Shown here in pieces: positions 37,986 to 47,753 of a DNA stretch of 64,000 bases (positions are counted from its first letter, which is position 1; every line of letters begins with the position of its first letter). The position numbers and the translations under genes were made by a program. Under the pieces are notes generated by a model. It worked only from the letters and a program-made list of their open reading frames with translations, made no database searches and was not told the DNA's origin. Source of the stretch: Gimesia chilikensis (GTDB lineage Bacteria > Planctomycetota > Planctomycetia > Planctomycetales > Planctomycetaceae); assembly GCF_008329715.1 (NCBI RefSeq), contig NZ_VTSR01000021.1, positions 62,001-126,000 on the forward strand. Direction: 5' to 3'.

Positions 37986-39509
37986 TCACTCTGATTGAGC
38001 TGACCTGGATCCTTTGTTCCACCAGATGGAAAACCATTCGCCCTGATCAACCTTGTCTGCTTCGCGGGCTTCGAAGTTACCCACGGCCAGGTCGGGCTTG
38101 CCATCGCCGTCAAAATCGCCTGCGGTAATCACAGGGTGCTGTCCCCGGGAATAGTCGAGCGGGTGAGACACAAACTGACCCGGTTTCGTCTGTTCGTACC
38201 AGACGACTGTGTTGCGACGCTCGTCGTAGTTCCAGGTCATGGTACAGGCGGCCAGATCGATGTCGCCGTCCTGGTCAAAGTCGCCATGGGTGACGCAATA
38301 CGCGCCTGTGAGTGGGGCGAGATGATGTGGCTTGAACGGGAAGCGTCCCTGGTTTTCCAGCCATTGCACGGAGTGACTGGGACGCAGTTCGAAGCTGTCC
38401 ATCGTGTCGCCATTGGTATAGAGCAGATCCAGATCTCCATCCTGATCGAGGTCCACCAGGTCGATGCACGATGAGCCGTAGGCGGGGTCCGGGGCCTGGA
38501 AGATGGTCTCGGTACGAAACTCGCCATGTCCCTGGTTGAGAAATGCGACGATGGTTTCATGTTCCTGCGAGAAGAGGGCGACAAAGTCGGGCAGGCCGTC
38601 CTGGTTCCAGTCGGTGATCAGCACATGGCTGGCGCCGTGGCGGGGATCGAGTACCTGTAACCGATATTTCAGATCGTCTGTTGCTGGTGAGATATTTTCC
38701 AGGTAGAGCAGACGCCCGGTTTTGTGCCAGCCGAACTCGGCGACAATCAGATCAAGATCTCCGTCGGCATCGAAGTCGGCTGCTTTGGCGTCGGCAACCC
38801 GTCCCAGTCCTGCCTGGAGTGTCTGTTGTCGATAACTGTCTGATTGCGGATCGAAGAGCAGGGCTTCGACGGAGCCCCGGTCGTGGTCTTCCGGCCCGAA
38901 ACTGCCCAGGTCGGCGATGAGGTAATCGTCGTGCTGGTCTCCGTTGAGATCGATGCGTTCAATGTGAGCCGGATGATGCAGTCTGGCCAGCGGTTCGAAT
39001 TTGGGTTGACTGTCTGAAAAGCGAATGCGGCCGACACGTCCGGAACCCAGATCGGTGAGCAGCAGTTCGTGAGGTGTCTTGCCAGCGACCCAGTTGAGGT
39101 TCGAAACGCCGGGCAGGGGATCGCCATCGAGACGGGGAAAGGGCTGCCGCTGAAAATCAACCGGGCTGGAAGGGATGTTCTCAATTTGTGAAGGCAGCTC
39201 ATGTTGTTCGGGAGCCTGCGACTCAAAGTAACGGATGACTTCGGGCATGGGGGGGACGCGCAAGCTCTGATCGGGGGACTGTTCGTAGTGCGCGTATTCA
39301 CGGGGAATCTGCATCCGCCAGGCAGCTTTGGTCAGCACACCCGGATCGGGACAGGCATGACAGTGGCCACAGAAATTTTGGATTTCCGTTTCAAATTCCG
39401 TGTGCCGTGTCTCTGTCGTGAAGGTGTCCTCGGGAGGCGAGGACGATTCCTGTTTCCCGCACGCTATGAGCAGTGCGAGAAACAGAAAACAACAGCTGCG
39501 GGTCGGCAT
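37986..39509 (-). CDS. FG-GAP repeat lipoprotein with a c-type haem motif
   Basis: 507 residues. A lipoprotein signal ends in LIAC (Cys17). A haem motif CGHCH follows at 47-51, in an exported protein, so covalent haem c attachment is plausible. FG-GAP/VCBS blades fill about 145-500: DFDADGDLDLIVAE, DWNQDGLPDFVALF, DLDQDGDLDLLYT, DFDQDGDIDLAACT, DFDGDGKPDLAVG. The start codon overlaps the upstream SGNH hydrolase stop (TAATG), indicating translational coupling, so the two likely act on the same substrate or surface. The function is unknown. Confidence 0.88.
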   Translation of the reverse strand: MPTRSCCFLFLALLIACGKQESSSPPEDTFTTETRHTEFETEIQNFCGHCHACPDPGVLTKAAWRMQIPREYAHYEQSPDQSLRVPPMPEVIRYFESQAPEQHELPSQIENIPSSPVDFQRQPFPRLDGDPLPGVSNLNWVAGKTPHELLLTDLGSGRVGRIRFSDSQPKFEPLARLHHPAHIERIDLNGDQHDDYLIADLGSFGPEDHDRGSVEALLFDPQSDSYRQQTLQAGLGRVADAKAADFDADGDLDLIVAEFGWHKTGRLLYLENISPATDDLKYRLQVLDPRHGASHVLITDWNQDGLPDFVALFSQEHETIVAFLNQGHGEFRTETIFQAPDPAYGSSCIDLVDLDQDGDLDLLYTNGDTMDSFELRPSHSVQWLENQGRFPFKPHHLAPLTGAYCVTHGDFDQDGDIDLAACTMTWNYDERRNTVVWYEQTKPGQFVSHPLDYSRGQHPVITAGDFDGDGKPDLAVGNFEAREADKVDQGEWFSIWWNKGSRSAQSE

Positions 39510-40666
39510 TACTGTGCCTGCTCCTGCTGTTCCAGAATCGGTCGCAGTGCTTCTTCAAAAGCGTCGGCCTGACGGAAGAAGCCCAGGTCGGTGGGGTGAG
39601 AGCTGTCGACGGTACCTTCAAAATCATCGCCGAGCAGATTGTCCCCTTCCAGATAATAGAGGTTTTTGACGCCTTCTTTTTTGAGCTGTTCGTAGCCCGC
39701 TTTGAGTGCTGCTCGACTGGTGCGGTGCCGTTCCTGACTGCTCGGTTTGAGATAAGCGTTGGTGTAGGTCCGGTCTTCGACCAGCAGGATTGGCGTTTCA
39801 GGATGCGCGGCCCGCAGCGTTTTGACGAGAGGGACCGTCTCTTTTTTGACGGTGTCAGCGGTGATATTGGGGAGGCAGTCCATGATGAAGACGCTGGCAT
39901 CGAGCTCTGCTACGAGTTTAGCGACTTCCGGTTCCATGCGACCGTTCCCGGAGAAGCCGAGATTGATCACCGGCCGATCGAGACGGCGACCGAGAATCGC
40001 GGTATGCACCATTCCGGTGCGTGAGGCACAGCCTCCCTGGGTAATGGACGTTCCCCAGAAGACCAGCGGTTTATCTTTACCAGCCTCGCGGGCGGGGGCT
40101 TTCCAGAGCTGACTGGATTCGGGAATGCCAATCTCCACCGATTTGACGCCGTTATACAGGGGCAGGTAGAGCATGTATTCCCGTTTGCCGGGGATGATGC
40201 CTGTAACCAGTGTGGCGGTCGTTGTCTGCTGGGCAGGACGACCAACGCCGAGCCAGCGCCACTTACCCGATTCGGTTTTCACATAGAGGTCCAGTCCGCT
40301 GACGCCGGTGGCTGCCATGTGGTTCATGGCCAGAGAGGCGGAAGTGAGAGTCCATCTGGCTTTGATCGTGGTTGCATCAGTGACGAAGCGAACGGCCATG
40401 CCGGCGGAGTGTTTGGAGAGTGACCAGACTGGAGGACGGACGACGCCTTTGGCTTTTTGGGGCAGGCGATCGTAAAAGCTTTCCGTGTCGGTCCAGCCTT
40501 TGCCTTCCACATCCAGATTCTGGATATCAAACCAGTGGGTTTTGTCTTTTTCGTCCGTGGTGAAATCAGTTAACGGCTGATCGGCGGCCTGCAGGATCGT
40601 TGTCGATGCCAGCAGACAGACCAGGGAAAAGACGCGCAGCCAGATGGTTCGTTGATTCACTCTCAT
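39509..40666 (-). CDS. exported SGNH/GDSL hydrolase
   Basis: 385 residues with a signal peptide (VFSLVCLLASTTILQAA). The N-terminal half (about 35-185) matches the accessory domain often preceding SGNH hydrolases. The catalytic half has block I GTSITQGG (nucleophile Ser), block II LGFSGNGR, block III DCLPNIT (Asn), and block V DSSHPTDLG with the Asp/His pair. All four blocks look intact. An esterase or deacetylase role on carbohydrate is likely, but the substrate is not inferable. It overlaps the downstream haem-motif lipoprotein gene by one base. Confidence 0.9.
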   Translation of the reverse strand: MRVNQRTIWLRVFSLVCLLASTTILQAADQPLTDFTTDEKDKTHWFDIQNLDVEGKGWTDTESFYDRLPQKAKGVVRPPVWSLSKHSAGMAVRFVTDATTIKARWTLTSASLAMNHMAATGVSGLDLYVKTESGKWRWLGVGRPAQQTTTATLVTGIIPGKREYMLYLPLYNGVKSVEIGIPESSQLWKAPAREAGKDKPLVFWGTSITQGGCASRTGMVHTAILGRRLDRPVINLGFSGNGRMEPEVAKLVAELDASVFIMDCLPNITADTVKKETVPLVKTLRAAHPETPILLVEDRTYTNAYLKPSSQERHRTSRAALKAGYEQLKKEGVKNLYYLEGDNLLGDDFEGTVDSSHPTDLGFFRQADAFEEALRPILEQQEQAQ

Positions 40667-40770
40667 TGCTGTTCCTGTTTATGCTCTTGGATGTGTAAAA
40701 GATGGTTGGTATTTCACCATCTTAACAGGAGCCAGCGGGAAAAAGAAAGCGGGGGTCGAACGATTGCCGG

Positions 40771-41775
40771 CTAGAATTCGCCGATGACTTCGCCATTCAT
40801 CCGGGTACCCAGTGCCCTCCAGATTTCCAGCGAGATGTTTTCACTGATCGTGCGGACGGAACCATCGACGAGCACTGCGTTCACAACCCCCGTATGAAAA
40901 CTGCGGGAGGTGATGATCGCGTAGGTGGGGGAACCGGCGGATCCGTTCTTCCCTTCCTGCCAGGAGTTAAAATCGGCATCGTACTCGGTGCCACCGCTGG
41001 TGTAGGGGACGTAGGTGTTAGGGTTCATGGTCACGGTAAATCCGGTGTGATGTACTCGACCATCGGGCCACTCGGTGTGCCCGGTATTGGTTTTAAAGTC
41101 GGCTCCTGAAGCCACGATCGTAGCCGCTTCGGAAGCTGTGCCGGGAATGGTTGTCGTCGATGGACCGCCGTTACGGGTGTAGGGCTGCCAGCCTTTGACT
41201 TCGGCTGCGAGCAGCGTATTACTGGTGCCGTCGGTGAAGTTAGCCATGGTCAGGCTGGCGTTCGGATAAAAGGCGCCGTTGCCACTGCTGCCATTGGTGG
41301 GATCAAACACGAACCAGGTTCCGTAGTTGAATCCGTAATTGGTGGGATAGAGTTTGGCTCTGCCGCTACCCGGATCGCGGACTTTGTCACTGTTGGGATC
41401 ACTGGGGCAGGCGTAGACGGGGATTTTCAGTCCGTCAATGGCGGTCTGGTAGTCCCAGGCGACGGAGAGGTCGACGTTGTCGTAGAGGTTGCCCTGTTCG
41501 AGCATGGGGAGGATGCGACCGTGCACGCCCCAGGAACCGTTGTTGCCTGTGGAAGTGACTGCCAGATCGACGCTGGCACCGGGAGGGAGATAGCGATAGC
41601 TGCTGACATAATTGTGGATCGCGAGTCCCAGCTGTTTCAGGTGATTCTTGCATTGGGTGCGACGTGCGGCTTCCCGGGCCTGTTGAACGGCGGGTAAGAG
41701 AAGGGCGATCAGGATCGCGATGATGGCGATCACCACTAGAAGTTCGATCAGGGTAAATCCACGGCGGGGACGCAT
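40771..41775 (-). CDS. DUF1559 prepilin-like protein
   Basis: 334 residues. The N-terminal [20 protein letters not shown] segment is a type IV prepilin/type II pseudopilin leader and helix: cleavage after Gly, Phe+1, Glu+5. [20 protein letters not shown] and the C-terminal [14 protein letters not shown] motif are typical of planctomycete DUF1559 proteins. These are very abundant in the group; a pilus-like surface role is likely but untested. The gene is flanked by the SGNH gene downstream and the kinase gene divergently. Confidence 0.93.
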   Translation of the reverse strand: MRPRRGFTLIELLVVIAIIAILIALLLPAVQQAREAARRTQCKNHLKQLGLAIHNYVSSYRYLPPGASVDLAVTSTGNNGSWGVHGRILPMLEQGNLYDNVDLSVAWDYQTAIDGLKIPVYACPSDPNSDKVRDPGSGRAKLYPTNYGFNYGTWFVFDPTNGSSGNGAFYPNASLTMANFTDGTSNTLLAAEVKGWQPYTRNGGPSTTTIPGTASEAATIVASGADFKTNTGHTEWPDGRVHHTGFTVTMNPNTYVPYTSGGTEYDADFNSWQEGKNGSAGSPTYAIITSRSFHTGVVNAVLVDGSVRTISENISLEIWRALGTRMNGEVIGEF

Positions 41776-41941
41776 AACGGTGTTTCCAGCTTACTTTGTA
41801 CGGCGGGTAGGAAGAATCACAATTCTATGGATGACCTGCAGGCAAAGAATATACCAAAGCCCTTTATTTTACTGAGTTTGCTGCAAGTCCAGACGTTTCA
41901 GGCTTAGTTAAATGGCCAAGACAAGATGCGGTGTCGAAGGG

Positions 41942-41970
41942 AGCGACATGGGGGGCGAATAAAGCGACAT
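41942..41970. repeat. direct repeat, possible regulator site
   Basis: AGCGACAT at 41942-41949 and 41963-41970, starting 21 bases apart (two DNA turns). It lies between a DUF1559 gene and the histidine kinase gene. Confidence 0.35.
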
Positions 41971-42057
41971 TGCACTGGGTGAATTCTGGCCTCTGGCGGG
42001 ACCCCGGTTCCAAAAAACGAGGTTGTCAGAGTGGTTTCAAAGTATTTTATGGTCCCT

Positions 42058-42081
42058 GTTTCTCCTAAAATGGGAGGAAAC
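42058..42081 (+). other. hairpin just upstream of the histidine kinase
   Basis: GTTTCTCC (42058-42065) pairs with GGAGGAAAC (42073-42081) with one bulged G. It lies 39 bases before the start and leaves the SD exposed. Confidence 0.35.
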
Positions 42082-42120
42082 TCTCAACTCTGATTTTACA
42101 TGTGCAGGAAAGTTCCCGTT

Positions 42121-43536
42121 ATGCGCTGGCCGTTACGGTACCAGATTTTGATTCCGATGGTCGGCATCATGGTATGCGCGATTGTGGGTGTGACTTTATT
42201 GCATGCCTGGCTGGCGACGCATCAGATCAAGGTGCAGGTGCGGGATCAGTTTCGGCAGATTGCCCATACGTTGAACGATGCCACGTTTCCGTTGACCGTG
42301 GCGGTGTTAAACCAGACGAAAGGGTTGTCGGGAGCTGACTTTGTTCTTGTGGGGGCGGAAGACAAGGTGCTGTCGTCCACGCGTCCTGACTTTACTCCCG
42401 CTCCTATTCAGGGGACGCCTCCCAGCTGGGATGAGTTACAGATTTCGGATGTGATTGAAGCCGGGGATGCTCCCTTTTTTCATTCCGTGGTGAAACTGCA
42501 ACCCCGGATACCAGGGGAGGGCGTACGTTACCTGCATATTTACTATCCGGTTCGGCAGTATCGTGAGGCGATTGCCAATGCCGTTTATCCGTCATTGATC
42601 GCTGGAAGTCTTGCGCTGATTGTGGTTGCGATTCTGGCGACGGTGATTGCTGCCCGGGTGACACGGCCCTTACAGCGCCTGGACCGCAAGGTGGTACAGA
42701 TTGCCCGGGGAGATTTCCAGCCGATGATCCTGCCGGAACGCGATGATGAAATTCGTGACCTGAGTACCTCGATCAACCAGATGGCGGAACTACTGGGAGA
42801 TTACGAAGATGAAGTCAAACGGAGTGAGCGGCTGAAAACGCTGGGGCAGTTACGGGGGGCGATTGCTCACCAGCTGCGGAATGCGGTGACCGGGTGCCGG
42901 ATTGCGCTGGATCTGTATCTCCGTAAATCGCCCGAATACCAGGAAGACGAAACGCTGCAGGTTGCGAACCGTCAGCTGTGTATGATCGAGCAATACCTGC
43001 AGAGCTTTCTGGAGAACAAGGGGGGGCACTTCTCCAGTTTTGAACCGGTCTGCCTGAATGAGCTGGTGGCGCGGGTCGTCAGTCTGGTGGAACCGACGGC
43101 GCGGCATGTGGGTATCGCTTTGAAGGACGAAACCGGTTCTGAGCCGCTCGTGGTGGAAGGGGACGCGGAATCGCTGGAGCAGCTGATTTCCAATCTGGCG
43201 CTCAATGCGATCGAAGCTGCGGTTGCTGTGCAGGAAGAGCAGGGCATCTCGGGAGAGGTTTGCGTCAGGTTATTCCCAACGGGGGAAGAGTCTGTTACTT
43301 TGGAAGTGTCTGATACGGGCCCCGGACCGGAGTCGTCGATCGTGAATAAAATGTTTGAACCGCTGGTGACCGCCAAACGTGACGGGACCGGCCTGGGTTT
43401 ATTTGTGGCTAGAGAGATCGTGCAGAATCACGGCGGCGAGATCCGCTGGGAACGGCGTGAGGAGCGTACCTGTTTCATGGTCGAGTTGCCTCTGGTGCAG
43501 ACGGAGAAAGCGTGTGTCGAAACTATTGATCGTTGA
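42121..43536 (+). CDS. sensor histidine kinase
   Basis: 471 residues from the ATG at 42121 (AGGAAAG upstream; an ATG 21 bases earlier has no SD at a good distance). Two membrane helices, about 8-28 and about 158-178, flank an extracytoplasmic sensor of about 130 residues. HAMP follows at about 180-235, then the HisKA H-box IAHQLRNAV (His250), N-box LISNLALNAIEAA, G1 SDTGPGP and G2 GTGLGLFVAREI. The expected Glu after the H-box His is Gln here, which is unusual. Its gene overlaps the NtrC-type regulator by 23 bases, so the two form a pair. Signal unknown. Confidence 0.92.
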   Translation: MRWPLRYQILIPMVGIMVCAIVGVTLLHAWLATHQIKVQVRDQFRQIAHTLNDATFPLTVAVLNQTKGLSGADFVLVGAEDKVLSSTRPDFTPAPIQGTPPSWDELQISDVIEAGDAPFFHSVVKLQPRIPGEGVRYLHIYYPVRQYREAIANAVYPSLIAGSLALIVVAILATVIAARVTRPLQRLDRKVVQIARGDFQPMILPERDDEIRDLSTSINQMAELLGDYEDEVKRSERLKTLGQLRGAIAHQLRNAVTGCRIALDLYLRKSPEYQEDETLQVANRQLCMIEQYLQSFLENKGGHFSSFEPVCLNELVARVVSLVEPTARHVGIALKDETGSEPLVVEGDAESLEQLISNLALNAIEAAVAVQEEQGISGEVCVRLFPTGEESVTLEVSDTGPGPESSIVNKMFEPLVTAKRDGTGLGLFVAREIVQNHGGEIRWERREERTCFMVELPLVQTEKACVETIDR

Positions 43537-44926
43537 TGATGAAGAATCCATCTGCTGGGGGCTGAGCCAGTTGGGCGAAAGCCACGGCCACGAAGTGATG
43601 ATGGCTTCAACAGCCGAACAGGCATTGAGCCTGGCAGAGAAAGACCGCCCCGATGTGGTGGTGATGGATGTGCGTCTGCCCGGGATGGATGGGCTGACGG
43701 CTATGCAGGGACTTTACGAGCGGATTGGTCCGGTGCCTGTGATTGTGATTACCGCTTATGGTGATCTGCAGACCGCTGTGGAAGCGGTGCGAAACGGGGC
43801 GTTTGATTATATCGTCAAGCCTTTCGATCTGGCTCAGATGGAGCAGGTACTGGAGAAGGCGGTCAAGGAAGCGGGACGCGAGGAGCTGCAACCGGGCGAA
43901 CCGCGGCAGCTGGAAGGGCTTGTGGGTTCAACGCCTGAGATGCAGCAGGTCTTCAAGTCAATCGCGCTGGTGGCGGCTTCGGATGCGAGTGTGATGCTCA
44001 TGGGAGAAAGCGGGACCGGTAAGGAAGTGGCGGCGCAGGCGATTCACCGTTTCAGCGATCGTGCTTCGGGACCGTTTGTCGCCGTAAATATTGCTTCTCT
44101 CAGTGAGAGCCTGGCGGAGAGTGAACTGTTCGGTCATGTACCGGGAGCGTTTACCGGCGCGGAGTCGGGGCGGATGGGTTTTCTGGAACAGGCCAACGGA
44201 GGTACGCTGTTCCTGGATGAAGTTGCTGACATTCCGCTGTCGATTCAGATCAAACTGCTGCGGGCCCTGGAAGAAGGCGAAGTACTGCCCGTGGGTTCGA
44301 CGCAGCGCGTGAAGACGAATTTCCGCGTGATCACTGCTTCGCATCGGAACCTGGAATCGCTGATCAAGCGGGGCAAGTTCCGCCACGATCTTTATTTCCG
44401 CCTGTGTACGTTTGAGATCGACATTCCCCCCCTGCGGAAGCGGGTGGGAGATATTCGTCTGCTGGCCGAGTTCTTTCTGGAACGCTTTGTGGATCGGCAG
44501 ACGGGGATGCAGCATCGGCTCACCGCAGAGACCATTGCAGAACTGGAACGTCGCCCCTGGTATGGCAATGTGCGCGAGTTACGCAATGCGATCGAACACG
44601 CAGCGTTACGGGCGCGGGGCGGAACAATTCTTCCTGAAGATCTGCCTGCACCGGTATCGCAGTCCTTTCTGGGTCTGGATGAGTCTCAAGCCGGATCGGA
44701 TGTGGAGATCAACGAGTTGCTCAAGCAGTGGGCCGAACAGCAGTTGCGAGATCCGGAATCTGCGGCCGGGATTTATGAGAAACTGCTCACCCTGGTTGAG
44801 CCGCCGGTGATGGAAGTGGCTTTGGAGAAATTTCATGGGCAATGTGCGCCTGCAGCCCGCTGTCTGGGCTTGCATCGGACTACCCTGAGTAAGAAACTGA
44901 AACAGTACGACATTGAAAACAGCTGA
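43514..44926 (+). CDS. NtrC-family sigma-54-dependent response regulator
   Basis: 470 residues starting at GTG 43514 (GGAGAAAG before it), inside the end of the kinase gene. Receiver domain about 1-120: acidic pair Asp8/Asp9, phospho-acceptor Asp52 in VVVMDVRLPG, Thr near 80 and Lys near 102. AAA+ domain: Walker A GESGTGKE, the sigma-54 contact loop GAFTGA intact, Walker B GGTLFLDEV, and FRHDLYFRL. The Fis-type HTH is at the C-terminus (CAPAARCLGLHRTTLSKKLK). It activates sigma-54 promoters after phosphorylation by the paired kinase; the targets are not evident here. A sulfatase gene follows 25 bases on. Confidence 0.95.
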   Translation: MSKLLIVDDEESICWGLSQLGESHGHEVMMASTAEQALSLAEKDRPDVVVMDVRLPGMDGLTAMQGLYERIGPVPVIVITAYGDLQTAVEAVRNGAFDYIVKPFDLAQMEQVLEKAVKEAGREELQPGEPRQLEGLVGSTPEMQQVFKSIALVAASDASVMLMGESGTGKEVAAQAIHRFSDRASGPFVAVNIASLSESLAESELFGHVPGAFTGAESGRMGFLEQANGGTLFLDEVADIPLSIQIKLLRALEEGEVLPVGSTQRVKTNFRVITASHRNLESLIKRGKFRHDLYFRLCTFEIDIPPLRKRVGDIRLLAEFFLERFVDRQTGMQHRLTAETIAELERRPWYGNVRELRNAIEHAALRARGGTILPEDLPAPVSQSFLGLDESQAGSDVEINELLKQWAEQQLRDPESAAGIYEKLLTLVEPPVMEVALEKFHGQCAPAARCLGLHRTTLSKKLKQYDIENS

Positions 44927-44951
44927 CACTGAAATCCTGAGGTGAACCTGC

Positions 44952-46439
44952 ATGAGACTGATGACGCGCTCCCTGATTCTGCTGGCTTTAATCTTAGTGG
45001 CTGGTCCCGGTTTGCAACTGAGGGCTGCCGAGAAATCCAAACCGCTCAACTTCGTCTTCATTCTGGTGGACGATCTGGGCTACATGGATGTGGGCTGCAA
45101 TAACCCGGATACCTTTTACGAAACGCCACACATTAACCGGCTGGCGAAGTCCGGCATGCGGTTCACCAATGGTTATGCTGCGAATCCGGTCTGCAGTCCG
45201 ACGCGATACAGCATCATGACGGGTAAATATCCGACCCGCGTAGATGCGACAAATTTCTTTTCCGGGAAACGCGCGGGTAAGTTTCTGCCGGCTCCCCTCA
45301 ATGACCGGATGCCTCTGGATGAAGTGACGATCGCCGAAGCACTCAAGGAGCACGGGTACTCCACGTTCTTTGCAGGGAAGTGGCACCTGGGGCCGAGTGA
45401 AGAGTTCTGGCCGGAGAAGCAGGGTTTTGACGTCAACAAGGGGGGCTGGTCGCGCGGCGGTCCGTATGGAGGCAAACGATACTTCTCGCCTTATGGAAAT
45501 CCACGGTTGAGTGACGGTCCGGATGGCGAGCATCTGCCCGATCGCCTGGCGACGGAGACGGCGGAGTTTATCGACGCTCATCGCGAGCAGCCGTTCTTTG
45601 CCTACCTCGCTTTCTATTCGGTACATACCCCGTTGATGGGACCGAATGCACTGGTCAAGAAATACAAAGAGAAGGCGCAGCGACTGGGGCTGGAAGGCAA
45701 AGTCGAATTTGCCGACGAAGAACAGGTCTTCCCCACAGATGAGAAGCGAAAGGTGCGGATTCTGCAGAAGCATGCCGTGTATGCGGCGATGGTGGAATCG
45801 ATGGACCGGGCCGTGGGGAAAGTGCTGCAGCAGCTGGAAGCATCCGGCGTGGCGGACAATACCGTGGTGATGCTGACGGCCGATAACGGGGGGCTGAGTA
45901 CCTCCGAAGGATCGCCGACTTCCAATCTGCCTCTGCGGGGTGGTAAGGGCTGGCTGTATGAAGGAGGGATCCGCGAGGTCTTTCTGATTCGCTGGCCAGG
46001 AGGGGGGCAGCCGGGAAGCGTCTGTGACGAACCCGTCATTACTACTGACTTCTATCCAACCATTCTGGATCTGGCCGGGTTGCCTTTGAAGCCGGAACAG
46101 CATCTGGATGGCGTGAGTCTGAAACCATTCCTGCAGGGCGAAGAACCTCTGAAGCGTGAAGCGTTGTTCTGGCATTACCCGCATTATTCCAATCAGGGCG
46201 GGATTCCCGGAGGTGCAATCCGGATGGATGACTGGAAACTGATCGAGCGTTTTGAAGATGGACAGGCCCACCTTTACAATCTGAAAACCGATGTGGGAGA
46301 GAAACAGGATCTGGCGGCGGCGGAGCCGGAACGTGTGAAACAGATGAGACGTCGATTGCACCAGTGGTACACCGAAACCGATGCGAAGTTTCTACAGGCC
46401 AAGCCCGGGGGACCGGAGCCCTGGCGACCCGAAAAATAA
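44952..46439 (+). CDS. exported sulfatase (arylsulfatase/AslA-like, formylglycine type)
   Basis: 495 residues with a signal peptide (LILLALILVAGPGLQLRA). Sulfatases hydrolyse sulfate esters, in planctomycetes usually of marine polysaccharides. The formylglycine motif CSPTR (Cys81) is in context, with metal-binding VDDLGYMDVG at 39-48, GKWHLGP near 146, and a C-terminal DNGG (about 311). A maturation enzyme would be needed to oxidise Cys81; none is in the window. An SD (GAGGTGA) precedes the start, and the 25-base gap after the response regulator suggests cotranscription or direct control by it. Confidence 0.95.
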   Translation: MRLMTRSLILLALILVAGPGLQLRAAEKSKPLNFVFILVDDLGYMDVGCNNPDTFYETPHINRLAKSGMRFTNGYAANPVCSPTRYSIMTGKYPTRVDATNFFSGKRAGKFLPAPLNDRMPLDEVTIAEALKEHGYSTFFAGKWHLGPSEEFWPEKQGFDVNKGGWSRGGPYGGKRYFSPYGNPRLSDGPDGEHLPDRLATETAEFIDAHREQPFFAYLAFYSVHTPLMGPNALVKKYKEKAQRLGLEGKVEFADEEQVFPTDEKRKVRILQKHAVYAAMVESMDRAVGKVLQQLEASGVADNTVVMLTADNGGLSTSEGSPTSNLPLRGGKGWLYEGGIREVFLIRWPGGGQPGSVCDEPVITTDFYPTILDLAGLPLKPEQHLDGVSLKPFLQGEEPLKREALFWHYPHYSNQGGIPGGAIRMDDWKLIERFEDGQAHLYNLKTDVGEKQDLAAAEPERVKQMRRRLHQWYTETDAKFLQAKPGGPEPWRPEK

Positions 46440-46591
46440 AAACGTTGGAGAGGGAGCCGTTCCTGAGCGGGGCCACAGTGAGGCGCGGTATCCTGTATTG
46501 TAACTGTTTGATAAGGGGTTCATGAAAAATTCAAATTTGACCGAACTGGTTGGGAATTCTTGTTATGTAGTCCTTTTATTTCCCTTGGATC

Positions 46592-46600
46592 TGCTATAAT
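46592..46600 (+). promoter_or_regulatory. extended -10 promoter candidate for the MoxR operon
   Basis: TGCTATAAT gives a TGN plus perfect TATAAT, about 100 bases upstream of the MoxR start, after a low-GC stretch. No good -35 is at the usual distance, which fits an extended -10 promoter. Confidence 0.5.
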
Positions 46601-46702
46601 CGAGCTGTCACCCGACGTCAGTGATATCGCATCTACTTTTCGATGTCTCCGTTGAATTCTGCATTTCCCCGATCAAACTCTAATGATGATTGAGATAGTC
46701 GT

Positions 46703-47665
46703 ATGGCACAGTCCACGCTGCCGGAACAGAGCGAAAAATACGTTCAGAAGCTAAACCTGTTGAGAGACAATCTGAGCGGCGTGATCCGGGGCAAATCTGA
46801 GAGCATCGACATGATGATGGTCGCGCTGCTTTCCAACGGTTCGGTGCTGATGGAAGATGTGCCCGGGACCGGAAAGACAACGCTGGCCAAAGCACTGGCC
46901 CGTTCGCTGGATGTTCCCTTCAATCGTGTGCAGTTTACGCCCGACCTGCTGCCGACCGATATCCTGGGATCCTCAATCTATAACCCGGTAGACGGCACCT
47001 TTCATTTTCGCCAGGGCCCGATCTTCTGTAATATTCTGCTGGCTGATGAAATTAACCGGGCATCGCCCCGCACGCAGTCCGCGCTGCTGGAAGCGATGAG
47101 CGAATCACAGGCGACGATCGAAGGCGTCCGATATGAACTGCCTTCCCCGTTCTTTGTGCTGGCGACGCAGAACCCGGTCGATTTCCACGGGACCTATCCG
47201 TTGCCGGAAGCACAGCTGGACCGCTTTCTGATTCATCTGCAGCTGGGATACCCGGATGCGGAAAATGAAATGGAGATCCTGTTTGCCCAGTCGACCGAGC
47301 ACCCGGTCGATCATCTGGAGCGGGTGTTGAACCACGAAGAGGTGGTTCAGATGCAGGAGCAGGTCAAAACGGTGCATGTCGAACAGAGTGTCGCCCGCTA
47401 CATGATTGATCTGGTCCAGGCGACGAGAAACGATCCGCGGTTGAAGCTGGGCGTGAGCCCCCGTGGTTCTCTGATGCTGTTTCGGGCGTCCCAGGCGATT
47501 GCCTATCTGAAATCGAGAACCTACGTACTGCCGGATGATGTGCAGCAGATGGCAGACTATGTGCTGGCGCATCGTCTGATTCTGACATCGAAAGCAAAAT
47601 ACAGCAGTATCACCAAAATGGATGTGGTGTCCGATATTGTCAGCAAAGTGAAAGTTCCAAACTAA
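46703..47665 (+). CDS. MoxR-family AAA+ ATPase
   Basis: 320 residues. Walker A DVPGTGKTT (about 52-60), Walker [11 protein letters not shown] (Asp115/Glu116), sensor 1 [20 protein letters not shown], and arginine region SPRGSLMLFRASQA. It opens an operon with a DUF58 protein and a transglutaminase-domain membrane protein, the standard MoxR partners: MoxR is thought to drive conformational changes in the DUF58/VWA-type protein. It is clearly a paralog of the 6.5-7.6 kb ATPase but more typical of the MoxR-DUF58 group. Envelope assembly or stress is the usual suggested process. Confidence 0.95.
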   Translation: MAQSTLPEQSEKYVQKLNLLRDNLSGVIRGKSESIDMMMVALLSNGSVLMEDVPGTGKTTLAKALARSLDVPFNRVQFTPDLLPTDILGSSIYNPVDGTFHFRQGPIFCNILLADEINRASPRTQSALLEAMSESQATIEGVRYELPSPFFVLATQNPVDFHGTYPLPEAQLDRFLIHLQLGYPDAENEMEILFAQSTEHPVDHLERVLNHEEVVQMQEQVKTVHVEQSVARYMIDLVQATRNDPRLKLGVSPRGSLMLFRASQAIAYLKSRTYVLPDDVQQMADYVLAHRLILTSKAKYSSITKMDVVSDIVSKVKVPN

Positions 47666-47753
47666 CCGGGAAACACGTTACCAGAGTATTCCTCTGCCGG
47701 AGCGGGAGTGTTGCTGATTCCTGTGATGGCAGTCCAGTCATGTTGAATCCGTT

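Larger units (their letters stand above)
41776..42120. other. divergent intergenic region before the two-component genes
   Basis: 345 bases. It contains the direct repeat AGCGACAT (41942 and 41963, 21 bases apart) and a GTTTCTCC/GGAGGAAAC hairpin at 42058-42081. No sigma-54 GG-N10-GC pair was spotted by eye. Confidence 0.5.

Noticed and set aside
44994-46361. 455-residue open frame antisense to the sulfatase
   Set aside because: Shadow of the sulfatase gene, which has a complete active site, signal peptide and SD.
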